From assembly GCA_018303845.1 (NCBI GenBank), contig JAGVXH010000002.1:91532-154384 (forward strand): a DNA stretch of 62,853 nt. Direction: 5' to 3'. The position numbers were made by a program, and so were the translations under genes. The notes under the pieces were generated by a model. That model had not been told where the DNA came from, made no database searches, and worked only from the letters and a program-made list of their open reading frames with translations. Shown here piece by piece: positions 55,170 through 62,853 of the stretch (positions are counted from its first letter, which is position 1; the number at the start of each line of letters is the position of its first letter). Origin of the DNA: Candidatus Pacearchaeota archaeon. GTDB lineage: Archaea; Nanobdellota; Nanobdellia; Pacearchaeales; GW2011-AR1.

Positions 55170-57134
55170 TTATCTCTTCCAAGACAAAAACAATTTCAAC
55201 AAAACTAATAAAATTATTATAATTAAAATAATAGCGATTAAAGTCAAAACAGAACTAATCATAACAAACGGAACTTCAGGCTCGCACATAAACGGACAAG
55301 GCCCGCCACAATCAACGTCTTCTTCCCCCTGATTTTGCTTGCCATCCGAACAAGTTGCACAAGCACTACAAGGACCGCCACAATCAACCAGCAACTCGCA
55401 CGCCCCATCATGACAATTTGTCACTCCATCAAAACATCCAGGATTCTCCGTAAAATAACAAAACCTTTTCTCATAAGGCCTAGCCACAAGCGGTTTAACT
55501 CGACTACAATTATTCAAATCATAACAACTCGTAATCTGAAAACCACAAAATCTTTCATCTTCTTCCTTATTCTGGAAACACGATTCCTTTGCAACAGAAT
55601 AATCCTCTAAAGAAAGAATCTCGGACACAAAAGACCTCTCCACATTCTGACAAACTTTCCAATCTTCACAAAACCAATTTTCAACACAAGACTCACCTCC
55701 ACCACCTCCACCACCGCCGCCAGAAGACGGCAAAGAACATGCAACTTCATTCACACTAACAGACCAACTTTGCGAATCATTAAGCAATCCATCGCTCGTA
55801 ACTATCCTAACACTATGCGCGCCAGAAACCTCGCACCCAAAATTAGAAACAAAACTATCAGTAGAAACATTTTCATTATGCTCTTTCAAAACACCATCAA
55901 CATACCAATCAATATCGGGAATCGTCCCATCTGCATCATAGACTCCAGCAGAATATCCAACATTTAAAGTCCCATTAATCTCAAATACACTGCTCGTCGG
56001 ACTAAAATTCAAAATTTCAGGAGGCCTATTCTGATCTGTCACAGTCAAACTAAAATTATCACAAACAATTTCCGAATCCCCATCTCGAGGAGAACAAAGA
56101 CTAATATTCTGATGAACAAAATCCAAAGCATTATCTTCAACACAAATCTGCAAACTATAAACCCGACCTTCATGCCCTACGACAGGGCTATAATTCATTA
56201 CACCATCATTTAACCCGACACCAAACAAATTTTCATTCCCACTCCAAGTCAAATTAAATTCAAAACTTCCATCCCCCGTAACGCCATCCTCAATATCAGA
56301 AACATTCACAATAAAATAAAACGAAGAATTCTCCCCCATTAGATAAACAGTCTGCGCTCCGATATTCTCCAAAATAGGCACATTGTTTATTTCAATAACT
56401 TCCACGTCCACATCACGACTATCAATCGCGTCCCAAGGATCCACAGCAGAAACACTCTCAACATAACTCCCAACATCATCCTTATCTAAAACCCCAGAAA
56501 CAATATCAAAAAAACTAAAAGTTCCATTTCTCTCATACAAACTCAAATAAAACGGATTCTTCGGAGAAATATCCCCAACCAAATCCTCTTCATCAATATC
56601 TGTAACATTAAACCTATAATCCAAACTCTCCCCTTCACAAACAAAAATAGGTTCCGTTATATTCCCAATTAAAGGAGCCGAATTGTTCACATCAACATAA
56701 AAAACAACACTAGAATTATACCATTCTCCCCCATCAGATAAAGCAAATACCGTCAACAAATTCTCCCATCTCACAGCAGTAATAGAGCTATTCGGACTGA
56801 AAAAAGTATCATTCTCAATATAAACCGAATGCCTCAAATCATAAAGCGAATACTTCCAACCATTCATAGGCTCAAGTGCAAAATCGGCAGAAACATTCAA
56901 TGGAAGAATATATGCATCCCATTTACTAAAATTATAACTCCTATTTTCTGGAGAATAAATATAAACATTATACGTCCCCAAAACAAAAATCTGAACTATC
57001 CCAGTATCATTAACAACATGCCCAGTAATCGCAACAGGCAAAAAGGGCACCCCCATAAAATTGACAAAAACAAAATTCAAAAATATAAATAAAAGCAATG
57101 TTGCAGCAAGCGTCACAATCACCTTCTTCTCCAT
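55170..57134 (-). CDS. secreted Cys-rich, cadherin-like surface protein with C-terminal anchor
   Basis: Start 57134 (MEKKVIVTLAATLLLFIFLN) is used since TTTATATT lies about 21 nt upstream, overlapping the stop of the next gene. The 654 residues comprise a signal anchor, cadherin/Ig-like repeats (about 100-460, with DIDEEDLVGD and SDIEDGV loops), a Gly-rich hinge SSGGGGGGGGG, a Cys-rich region (CVENWFCEDWKVCQ, GCFDGVTNCHDGACELLVDC, then GEEDVDCGGPCPFMCEPE) and a C-terminal helix. Cys modules match those of the 41123 protein. Extracellular; many sequons. Confidence 0.83.
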   Translation of the reverse strand: MEKKVIVTLAATLLLFIFLNFVFVNFMGVPFLPVAITGHVVNDTGIVQIFVLGTYNVYIYSPENRSYNFSKWDAYILPLNVSADFALEPMNGWKYSLYDLRHSVYIENDTFFSPNSSITAVRWENLLTVFALSDGGEWYNSSVVFYVDVNNSAPLIGNITEPIFVCEGESLDYRFNVTDIDEEDLVGDISPKNPFYLSLYERNGTFSFFDIVSGVLDKDDVGSYVESVSAVDPWDAIDSRDVDVEVIEINNVPILENIGAQTVYLMGENSSFYFIVNVSDIEDGVTGDGSFEFNLTWSGNENLFGVGLNDGVMNYSPVVGHEGRVYSLQICVEDNALDFVHQNISLCSPRDGDSEIVCDNFSLTVTDQNRPPEILNFSPTSSVFEINGTLNVGYSAGVYDADGTIPDIDWYVDGVLKEHNENVSTDSFVSNFGCEVSGAHSVRIVTSDGLLNDSQSWSVSVNEVACSLPSSGGGGGGGGGESCVENWFCEDWKVCQNVERSFVSEILSLEDYSVAKESCFQNKEEDERFCGFQITSCYDLNNCSRVKPLVARPYEKRFCYFTENPGCFDGVTNCHDGACELLVDCGGPCSACATCSDGKQNQGEEDVDCGGPCPFMCEPEVPFVMISSVLTLIAIILIIIILLVLLKLFLSWKR

Positions 57135-57152
57135 ACTAAAGTTCAACAATTT

Positions 57153-58232
57153 CTAATATAAAAATCTACTTATCTTTCTCCAGACTCCAAGCCCTAGAAA
57201 AACCAAAACCAATCCACTCAGTCCCCAAATCCACCAACCAATCTTTTTAACAACATCAACCCTTACAACTTCAGACTCAACCTCCCCATCAAAATAAACA
57301 TCAATACTAAGCATAATCTCTCCCTCAATTTCCTCACTATCAAAATACCCAACCAGCCTTTTCTTCTCCCACGCACCCAAAGAAACAATAGAACTATCAA
57401 ACCCAACATCCCTTTCCAAAGAAACCCCATCATCAGACTGCCTTCCAATAACCCGAACCTCAGCATAAACTTCCTCCATATCCTCATCCCACAAACTCTC
57501 AACTTCAATCTCAAACTTCCCCAACCCACCAGACTTAATCTCACGAGTATAATTCGAAATTAAAACCGCCTTTTTCCCCAGCCTAAAACCGTCCTCGACA
57601 ATTTTTTCCTCTCCCCCAGAATCAACAAAAGCCCTAACTGAATAATCTCCAGCAGAATAATTAAAACTATTAAAAACAAAATCATAATCATAAATTTCCG
57701 AAACTCCTAAAAATATTTCCTCTCCCTCAAACTCTTGAGCGACCTCACCATCAAAAACAACCTCTACCCTAGCATCAACCACAGCATCCACTCTGCCAAA
57801 ATTAGAAACCTTCAAATTTATATTAACATCCTTACCAACATTAACATTAGGGGCAGCCAGTTTCGCATCAACATATTTATCAGGATAAGGAACCAAAATC
57901 TTAATCACTCCCCTAGCATTCCCAGCAACAATCCAAATATTATTAACACCAGGATACAAATTAACTTCACTCAATTCAGAAAAATCCTGAGGTAACTTCA
58001 ACCTCACAACAACCCGATTCTCTCCCCAAACATAATCCCTACTCAACTGAACATAATCTCTCAAATCACCTTCAATAACCAAGTCCTGCTTATCATCTAA
58101 AACAAAATCAAAAATAAATTCTCTCTCAAGCCCCAATTCAAAATCAACACTATAACTTCCAGGGCTAACCCCCTCAACTGCCAAAACATTTCCCATTAAA
58201 AAAAATAAAAATAAAATAAAGCCAACTCTCAC
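57153..58232 (-). CDS. secreted NEW3/CARDB-like protein with C-terminal membrane helix
   Basis: The 359-residue protein starts with GTG (overlapping the stop of the next gene upstream as GTGA; GGGAGGGCGG ahead). Signal peptide VGFILFLFFLMGNVLAVEG, beta-sandwich domains typical of NEW3/CARDB (NVGKDVNINLKVSNFGRVDA, ELGLEREFIFDF), and an anchor IGWWIWGLSGLVLVFLGLGV near the end. It is a paralogue of the 58229 product with the same layout (ILVPYPDKYVDAKL versus VPYPGKYANAKM). Likely surface scaffold. Confidence 0.8.
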   Translation of the reverse strand: MRVGFILFLFFLMGNVLAVEGVSPGSYSVDFELGLEREFIFDFVLDDKQDLVIEGDLRDYVQLSRDYVWGENRVVVRLKLPQDFSELSEVNLYPGVNNIWIVAGNARGVIKILVPYPDKYVDAKLAAPNVNVGKDVNINLKVSNFGRVDAVVDARVEVVFDGEVAQEFEGEEIFLGVSEIYDYDFVFNSFNYSAGDYSVRAFVDSGGEEKIVEDGFRLGKKAVLISNYTREIKSGGLGKFEIEVESLWDEDMEEVYAEVRVIGRQSDDGVSLERDVGFDSSIVSLGAWEKKRLVGYFDSEEIEGEIMLSIDVYFDGEVESEVVRVDVVKKIGWWIWGLSGLVLVFLGLGVWRKISRFLY

Positions 58233-59431
58233 TTCCGCCCTCCCATCAATTTCTTCCTAAGCAAAAAGAACCACAAAAGATTAATCAGCACCATAAGCAC
58301 AATTATAACAACCAGAACAATCACAATCGTATCAATTTCACCCGATGAATCTTCAGCAGAAATCACATAGCCCAAGCCAACAATAACCAATTCATTTTGA
58401 CTAACCTTAAATTTCAAGCCCTTCTCACTAACCTTATCAGCATACTTAATAGAAACCTCAGCATCATAATCTCCCTCAAGAACTCCATTCGTATCCCAAT
58501 AAGAAACAAAGACTTGTTTAGATAAGGCATCGATATCATTACTAGACGACTTAAAATCAGAAACAACTCCGCCCTTATCATTCAAAATCTTCGTCTCAAT
58601 ATAAACCTCACTAATCTCCGAGCTCCACTTGTTCTCAACGAGCATTTCAAGTTTAGCAATCTCACCCAAATTAAAATCCTTAACATTAATCTCCTGCAAT
58701 TCCAACTCCTCGCTACCAACACTAAAACTTTCCTCTAAATTAATAATCCCATCATCATAAATCAAACTTGCCTTCGCGACATAATTCCCGATTGGAACAT
58801 TCTTAACCCAGTCATAAACCAATTCTTTCTTTGTGCCACTGGGAACACTAATCGGCCCAATATTAAAACTATCGATCTTCTCCCCGGCCCCACTATAAAT
58901 ATCAACATTCGCACTAACACTAGTTAAATCAAACTCCCCAACCGAAACAACCGGGATAACTATACGAACGGCCTCGCCAACATTCGCACCATAAACATAC
59001 ATCTTTGCATTAGCATATTTGCCAGGATAAGGAACATAAAGGTGAACCTGTGTAACAACAGCCAGAGTAGCAATTATTTGAGACCCAGCACTCGACCCTT
59101 CAGTAGGCAACTGCGAAACAATAATCTCGCCGGTATTAAGCCCAGGCTCAAGAGTAGAGGGTAAATTCAAACTATAGCTAAAACTTTTAGTTTTCTCATT
59201 TCCTAAAATAACACTTTCCCTAACCGGTAAAGAAATATATTCAGCTAAATCACCCTGCGCAGAAAAAACAACTTTAATATCCGTCCCACCAGAATTAATA
59301 ACATCAAAAGAAATATCCTTCTTCGCACCAGATTCAAAATCAATCGTCGTCCTACCAGGCGTAATCCCCAAAGCCAAAACCGAACTCATAATAAAAACCC
59401 CAATTAGCAAAATAAAAAATCTCTTATCCAT
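58229..59431 (-). CDS. secreted NEW3/CARDB-like protein, paralogue
   Basis: Start 59431 (MDKRFFILLIGVFIMSSVLA) is a clear signal peptide; the longer frame is not. The 400 residues contain ITPGRTTIDFESGAKKDISF at the N-terminus, two or three beta-sandwich repeats (VPYPGKYANAKMYVYGANVG) and a C-terminal helix (DTIVIVLVVIIVLMVLINLL). The ATG overlaps the stop of the upstream gene (ATGGATAA). With the genes at 57153 and 59424 it forms a tightly packed operon. Confidence 0.82.
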   Translation of the reverse strand: MDKRFFILLIGVFIMSSVLALGITPGRTTIDFESGAKKDISFDVINSGGTDIKVVFSAQGDLAEYISLPVRESVILGNEKTKSFSYSLNLPSTLEPGLNTGEIIVSQLPTEGSSAGSQIIATLAVVTQVHLYVPYPGKYANAKMYVYGANVGEAVRIVIPVVSVGEFDLTSVSANVDIYSGAGEKIDSFNIGPISVPSGTKKELVYDWVKNVPIGNYVAKASLIYDDGIINLEESFSVGSEELELQEINVKDFNLGEIAKLEMLVENKWSSEISEVYIETKILNDKGGVVSDFKSSSNDIDALSKQVFVSYWDTNGVLEGDYDAEVSIKYADKVSEKGLKFKVSQNELVIVGLGYVISAEDSSGEIDTIVIVLVVIIVLMVLINLLWFFLLRKKLMGGRK

Positions 59432-59906
59432 CTTGCCCTCCCACAAATTTATCCCCACCATCAATATCTCCCCCAATATCCAACTTCTTCTTCTCAACCA
59501 ACTCATTCCCATTATAAACATCAACATTGAGTCGTACATTCCCGGCATTAACAACACTAAATCCATCCGGAGTCTCAACCAACCTCAACTCGACACTAGA
59601 CTTAATCGTCAAAATTCTAATCTCACTTCCCAAAACACCTTTAACTTTCCAATAATAAATTCCAGGCTCCAACCCAACTTTCACTCCCTCAGCAACCCTA
59701 TATTCATCCGGAGTAGTAAAATCCATATTATCATCAATCAACAAAACATCGGCCCGATCAAACTCAAACAAAACCTCACCGTCAACAGACTCATATTCAT
59801 CCAAGGGCGCAATCACTAGAGGTCGAGCATAACCAACAATCCCCATTAAAACAAACACACTAACCAAAACCAAAACCAAATCCACTTTCCAAATATGCTT
59901 ATTCAT
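59424..59906 (-). CDS. small secreted beta-sandwich protein
   Basis: The 160-residue protein has a signal peptide or anchor (VDLVLVLVSVFVLMGIVGYA), then a fibronectin-like domain (EVLFEFDRADVLLID, GLEPGIYYWKVKGVLGSEIR). It ends in a Gly/Asp-rich tail (IGGDIDGGDKFVGGQDG). SD GGGGAGTGAG precedes the ATG. First gene of the three-gene operon 59424 - 58229 - 57153. Role inferred only from context: part of the cell-surface complex. Confidence 0.75.
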   Translation of the reverse strand: MNKHIWKVDLVLVLVSVFVLMGIVGYARPLVIAPLDEYESVDGEVLFEFDRADVLLIDDNMDFTTPDEYRVAEGVKVGLEPGIYYWKVKGVLGSEIRILTIKSSVELRLVETPDGFSVVNAGNVRLNVDVYNGNELVEKKKLDIGGDIDGGDKFVGGQDG

Positions 59907-59965
59907 TTCTCACTCCCCTATTTAACAAACATTTGTTATTTTTCAAACTATGCTCTACATAAGAT

Positions 59966-60010
59966 TTCCATAAGAAATCATGTGACGAAAGCCCGTGATT
60001 TCTTATGGAA
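59966..60010. repeat. dispersed hairpin, copy 2 (perfect 15-bp arms)
   Basis: TTCCATAAGAAATCA and TGATTTCTTATGGAA pair perfectly around a 15-nt loop, flanked by AATAAACC. It matches the hairpin at 10069-10112 in sequence as well as structure. Confidence 0.8.
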
Positions 60011-60012
60011 TA

Positions 60013-60082
60013 AACCAAACAACCAAACCACCAAACCACCAAACCCCCCGCAGAATAATTAAATTTTTCAAATTTCATTATT
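60013..60082 (-). terminator. hairpin plus GGTGGTTT element after the LamG protein gene
   Basis: Minus strand: the stop codon lies inside the hairpin AGAATAAT...ATTATTCT, followed by GGGGGGTTTGGTGGTTTGG and further TTTGG units. Same composition as the elements at 48005 and 27769. Confidence 0.6.
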
Positions 60083-62853
60083 CTGCTAGTCCCCCCGTAA
60101 ACACAATCATAGCATTCTTAACACCAGGTGCTTCATTCGCCGGAACTTCCAACCGAACATCAATCTCAGCACTGTCCTCACCGTCATTATATCTCAACTC
60201 ACCAAGTCCAACAACATCATCAGCAATCGGCATATTAAACCAATCAACAATCGACATCAGCCAAATAAACGCCCCTTCCTCGCTACTAACATTGTCAACT
60301 TTAAACTGATACTCACTACTACTTCCAGATCTCTCATTCCAAATCGCCGTAGAATTCAAACTGACATTTACAACGACATTCCCATCGTTATCCAAAACAA
60401 AAGGACTAGGCGCCCCATCACTACTATTTTCAACGTCTCCTGGCATCATAGAACCAAAATTCATCTCACTAGCAACAAGAGATATAGAAACCTCGGCCGT
60501 CAAATTAAAATGCCAAGGACCTGCCCAATCCCCCCAAATATTACCAGAATCGTCCGTTGCCCGAACCGACCAATTATAATAATCCCCATTGTCATACAAA
60601 CATTCCCAATCGCTAGTCGGAACATAAACCGTAGAAATCAAACTATCATTATTCCTATCATCATCACAAATAGGGCCACTAAACCACTGCTCATGAACGT
60701 CGACCTCATAAATCAAACTATCCCCATCGGCATCAAACCCACTCCAACTCAATTCCTGCGTTCTGTTTGTAGTAGAATTCCAATCTGCAAGGCCAATTAA
60801 AGTCACAACCGGCAAACTATTCAAAATCTCAAGCTCACTAGAATTCTCCCACTCACTCCAAAGGACCCCATCAAAAACTCGCAATGAACAACTCCAATTC
60901 TCTCCCTTGCTAGTATTCGAACTATTTAATATATCTGAGAACACCGTCCCATTCACATAACTATTATTATAATCAACCGACATATTCAAAACCGAATTTT
61001 TATACCATCTTATTGTTACATTTAAAGAATCCCCATCGCTGTCGATAATAACCGAAGAACAATTCAAATCACTCGTAGTCAAATTCAAAGAATCAACAGA
61101 AACAAGATTAAGAGTCATATTTTCAGGAGCAGAATTTCCCACAATCGTAAAATTCCCACTCCTGTTAACAACCGTCCCGCCTGAATTATTTGCAAACACC
61201 GTATAATTAACTTGCCCAAATCCGAATGTAGAATTAGTCCCAAAAGTAACACTCCAAAAAGAACCAATCCAACTTAAGAATCCCTCCCATATCACATTCG
61301 TTATACCAACCGCTCCCTCCCAAACTTTGACCCAAACCTTATCAATACCCTCATTAGAAGCAAGCGTAACATTTATCGTAACATTCTCCCCAATCAAAAC
61401 ATCCCCACCAACAACCCCACTCTGATTAATCGCAACCGCTGAAGTTATATTCGGAAAGTCCACAACAACTAAATCTTCACTAGAGCCTCCACTAAATTCT
61501 CCATAAGTCAAATTCACAACAACAGAATAAGCCCCATTAGAAGACGGCGCAGTTATAGAAAAATTATAATCTCCGTTAGAATCAGTAATTACCTCAGAAA
61601 AATGCGAATTTTCCGAATCAAAATAAATCTTGGTAGAATTGTAAATCTGTAATATCTCCGCTAAGGTTAGCACTTTATTATAAATCCTAACCTCATCCAT
61701 CTTCCCAGTAAGGGGGTAAGTCCCACTAAAATCATCTGATCTCCTACCTAACCGCAAAACACCAACCGAATCAATAGTACTCGCTACAGAAGCCCGCCCG
61801 ATTAAAGAACCATCTTTATACAAACTCAATGTGGACTCATTAGAAATACCAACAAAATGATGCCAGCCAGTGCCAACCGAACTAACACTGTCTCTAACCC
61901 CCGCATTATCTGCTCTTCTTACAATCTCAACTCTTCCAGAATTGTCATACGCACGCATTTCTACATTATTTTGACCATTAGTACCATAAGAAACAAACAT
62001 GGGATAACTTCCCGCTGCATCAAGCCTAGTCCAAAAAGAAAAACTAATATCCGTCCAACCACTTGGATCAAAATCTATTTCTATATAATCACCATCTCCA
62101 CCAAAACTATATCCGCCACCAAATTTTCCACTAACATTCCAGGTCGCACCACTAACAACCCCATCATATCCATTTCCAGAAAAATCATAAACACGTGTAG
62201 AATTCTCCCCATAAACAGAAGAATTATCTAAATGTAAATACATAATTAAATTATCATCCAAATTATCATAATCCGTCTTCAAAGAAACATTAGCATTCCC
62301 ATAATAAGCATAAATCGACTCATTCCCATTTCCAGTCGTATTCATCCAAACCCAAGCAATTGTATTAGAACTATTACAAGTAGAAGTCTCAATCGTAAAC
62401 CCTAACTCATTAGAATCACTATCAGGCTGTCTATAATCCCAAGAATTGTTCCACCAATTACTCTCCCCACTCACCAAACTTCCATTAACATAAACATTCA
62501 CCGAATTATTCGAAACATTAGTCCCATCACTCAAATTAACATGCCCAGAAACATAAACAGTCCCTCCAACACTAACTGGATTAGGATTCAAAGCCTCACT
62601 AATATCCATACCCAAAACATTAATCGTTCTGTTCGAAGAACTAAACGCACAATTGCTAGAACCATCACAAGCTAAGCAAGTCCATTCATAACTTCCTCTA
62701 GATAAACTTCGATTAAAAATATAATTCACTCCATTTAATCCAGAACTATCTGTTCCATTCAAAACTCCATCTACATACAAACTTACATTAACAATATTCA
62801 AATTATCCCTTGCCAAACAACTAAAATTAAATTCCAAAACAGATTGATAAGAA
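60078..62853 (-). CDS. large LamG-domain surface protein, 5' part cut by the window edge
   Basis: The frame is open to the right edge; the gene start lies outside (the first in-frame TTG at 62837 is not a convincing start). More than 920 residues are visible. From the N-side: Ig-like domain, DUF2341-like WWNNSWDYRQP segment, a LamG/concanavalin-like domain (YLHLDNSSVYGENSTRVYDF, GGGYSFGGDGDYIEI, GKMDEVRIYNKVLTLAEI), then several Ig/fibronectin-like repeats and a C-terminal domain ending IVFTGGLAE. Many sequons. No C-terminal membrane helix, so it is secreted or attached non-covalently. Probably binds glycans. Confidence 0.85.
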   Translation of the reverse strand, partial: SYQSVLEFNFSCLARDNLNIVNVSLYVDGVLNGTDSSGLNGVNYIFNRSLSRGSYEWTCLACDGSSNCAFSSSNRTINVLGMDISEALNPNPVSVGGTVYVSGHVNLSDGTNVSNNSVNVYVNGSLVSGESNWWNNSWDYRQPDSDSNELGFTIETSTCNSSNTIAWVWMNTTGNGNESIYAYYGNANVSLKTDYDNLDDNLIMYLHLDNSSVYGENSTRVYDFSGNGYDGVVSGATWNVSGKFGGGYSFGGDGDYIEIDFDPSGWTDISFSFWTRLDAAGSYPMFVSYGTNGQNNVEMRAYDNSGRVEIVRRADNAGVRDSVSSVGTGWHHFVGISNESTLSLYKDGSLIGRASVASTIDSVGVLRLGRRSDDFSGTYPLTGKMDEVRIYNKVLTLAEILQIYNSTKIYFDSENSHFSEVITDSNGDYNFSITAPSSNGAYSVVVNLTYGEFSGGSSEDLVVVDFPNITSAVAINQSGVVGGDVLIGENVTINVTLASNEGIDKVWVKVWEGAVGITNVIWEGFLSWIGSFWSVTFGTNSTFGFGQVNYTVFANNSGGTVVNRSGNFTIVGNSAPENMTLNLVSVDSLNLTTSDLNCSSVIIDSDGDSLNVTIRWYKNSVLNMSVDYNNSYVNGTVFSDILNSSNTSKGENWSCSLRVFDGVLWSEWENSSELEILNSLPVVTLIGLADWNSTTNRTQELSWSGFDADGDSLIYEVDVHEQWFSGPICDDDRNNDSLISTVYVPTSDWECLYDNGDYYNWSVRATDDSGNIWGDWAGPWHFNLTAEVSISLVASEMNFGSMMPGDVENSSDGAPSPFVLDNDGNVVVNVSLNSTAIWNERSGSSSEYQFKVDNVSSEEGAFIWLMSIVDWFNMPIADDVVGLGELRYNDGEDSAEIDVRLEVPANEAPGVKNAMIVFTGGLAE

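Overview
The window is a compact, AT-rich, almost gap-free piece of an archaeal chromosome. The archaeal assignment rests on a fused RNA polymerase A'/A'' and single-chain B subunit with RpoH, archaeal NusA, eL30, eS17, an eL41 remnant, Alba, an Sm-like protein, EF-1A and EF-2 with a diphthamide motif, the archaeal DnaG-type protein, RFC large and small clamp loaders, EndA and a thiolase of the NcsA/TtuA family. Small genes, many lineage-specific ORFs, sequon-rich surface proteins with the C-terminal pattern GDEEDVDCGG, and few metabolic genes suggest a DPANN lineage of the Woesearchaeota/Pacearchaeota kind; that placement is inference. The plus strand is strongly C-over-G over nearly the whole window, in genes of either orientation, so the minus strand is probably the G-rich leading strand. 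A few genes escape this skew.

Layout. 1-5.3 kb: adenylate kinase (runs off the left edge), endonuclease IV, DnaG, two acidic micro-ORFs and two helical proteins. 5.4-20.5 kb: the information-processing block EF-1A, EF-2, uS7, uS12, NusA, eL30, RpoA, RpoB, RpoH, interrupted by unrecognised small genes between uS12 and uS7 and between rpoB and rpoA, then tRNA-Lys. 20.5-28.6 kb: kinase/dCMP-deaminase fusion, dUTPase, malic enzyme, TldD protease, NrdG-type activase and a mannose-6-phosphate isomerase cupin. 28.7-31.6 kb: nrdR-nrdD with the glycyl-radical domain as a separate 40-residue ORF. 31.8-38.3 kb: tRNA thiolase and a divergent DsbA-like protein, RFC operon with two ParB-like genes, frameshifted eL41, and an alkyltransferase-like protein. 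38.3-45.3 kb: tRNAs Gln, Met, Arg, Cys, EndA, eS17-Alba, Sm and RNase Z. 45.4-47.8 kb: Tat-exported SleB-like hydrolase, MinD/ParA ATPase and a methyltransferase. 48-62.9 kb: a cell-surface block with vWA, DUF58, MoxR, a giant surface protein and AbrB in one operon, followed by more secreted, membrane-anchored proteins.

Transcription signals are unusually legible. Nearly every first gene has a TATA-like octamer separated from its ATG by 21 nt, as expected for leaderless mRNAs; I used this to correct many starts. Internal genes instead use Shine-Dalgarno motifs (GAGGTGAT, GGAGG) or ATGA/TAATG overlaps. Nucleotide supply is a recurring theme: NrdR boxes, nrdR, nrdD, nrdG, dUTPase, the dCMP deaminase fusion, adenylate kinase and a Nudix hydrolase are all here.

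The most unusual observations are the split anaerobic ribonucleotide reductase; an insertion with an 18-bp duplication that separates nrdG from its promoter and creates a coupled upstream ORF; related structured elements inserted in T-loop remnants beside two tRNA genes; a symmetric bidirectional promoter around one TATA box; and hairpin plus GGTGGTTT-rich elements near gene ends.
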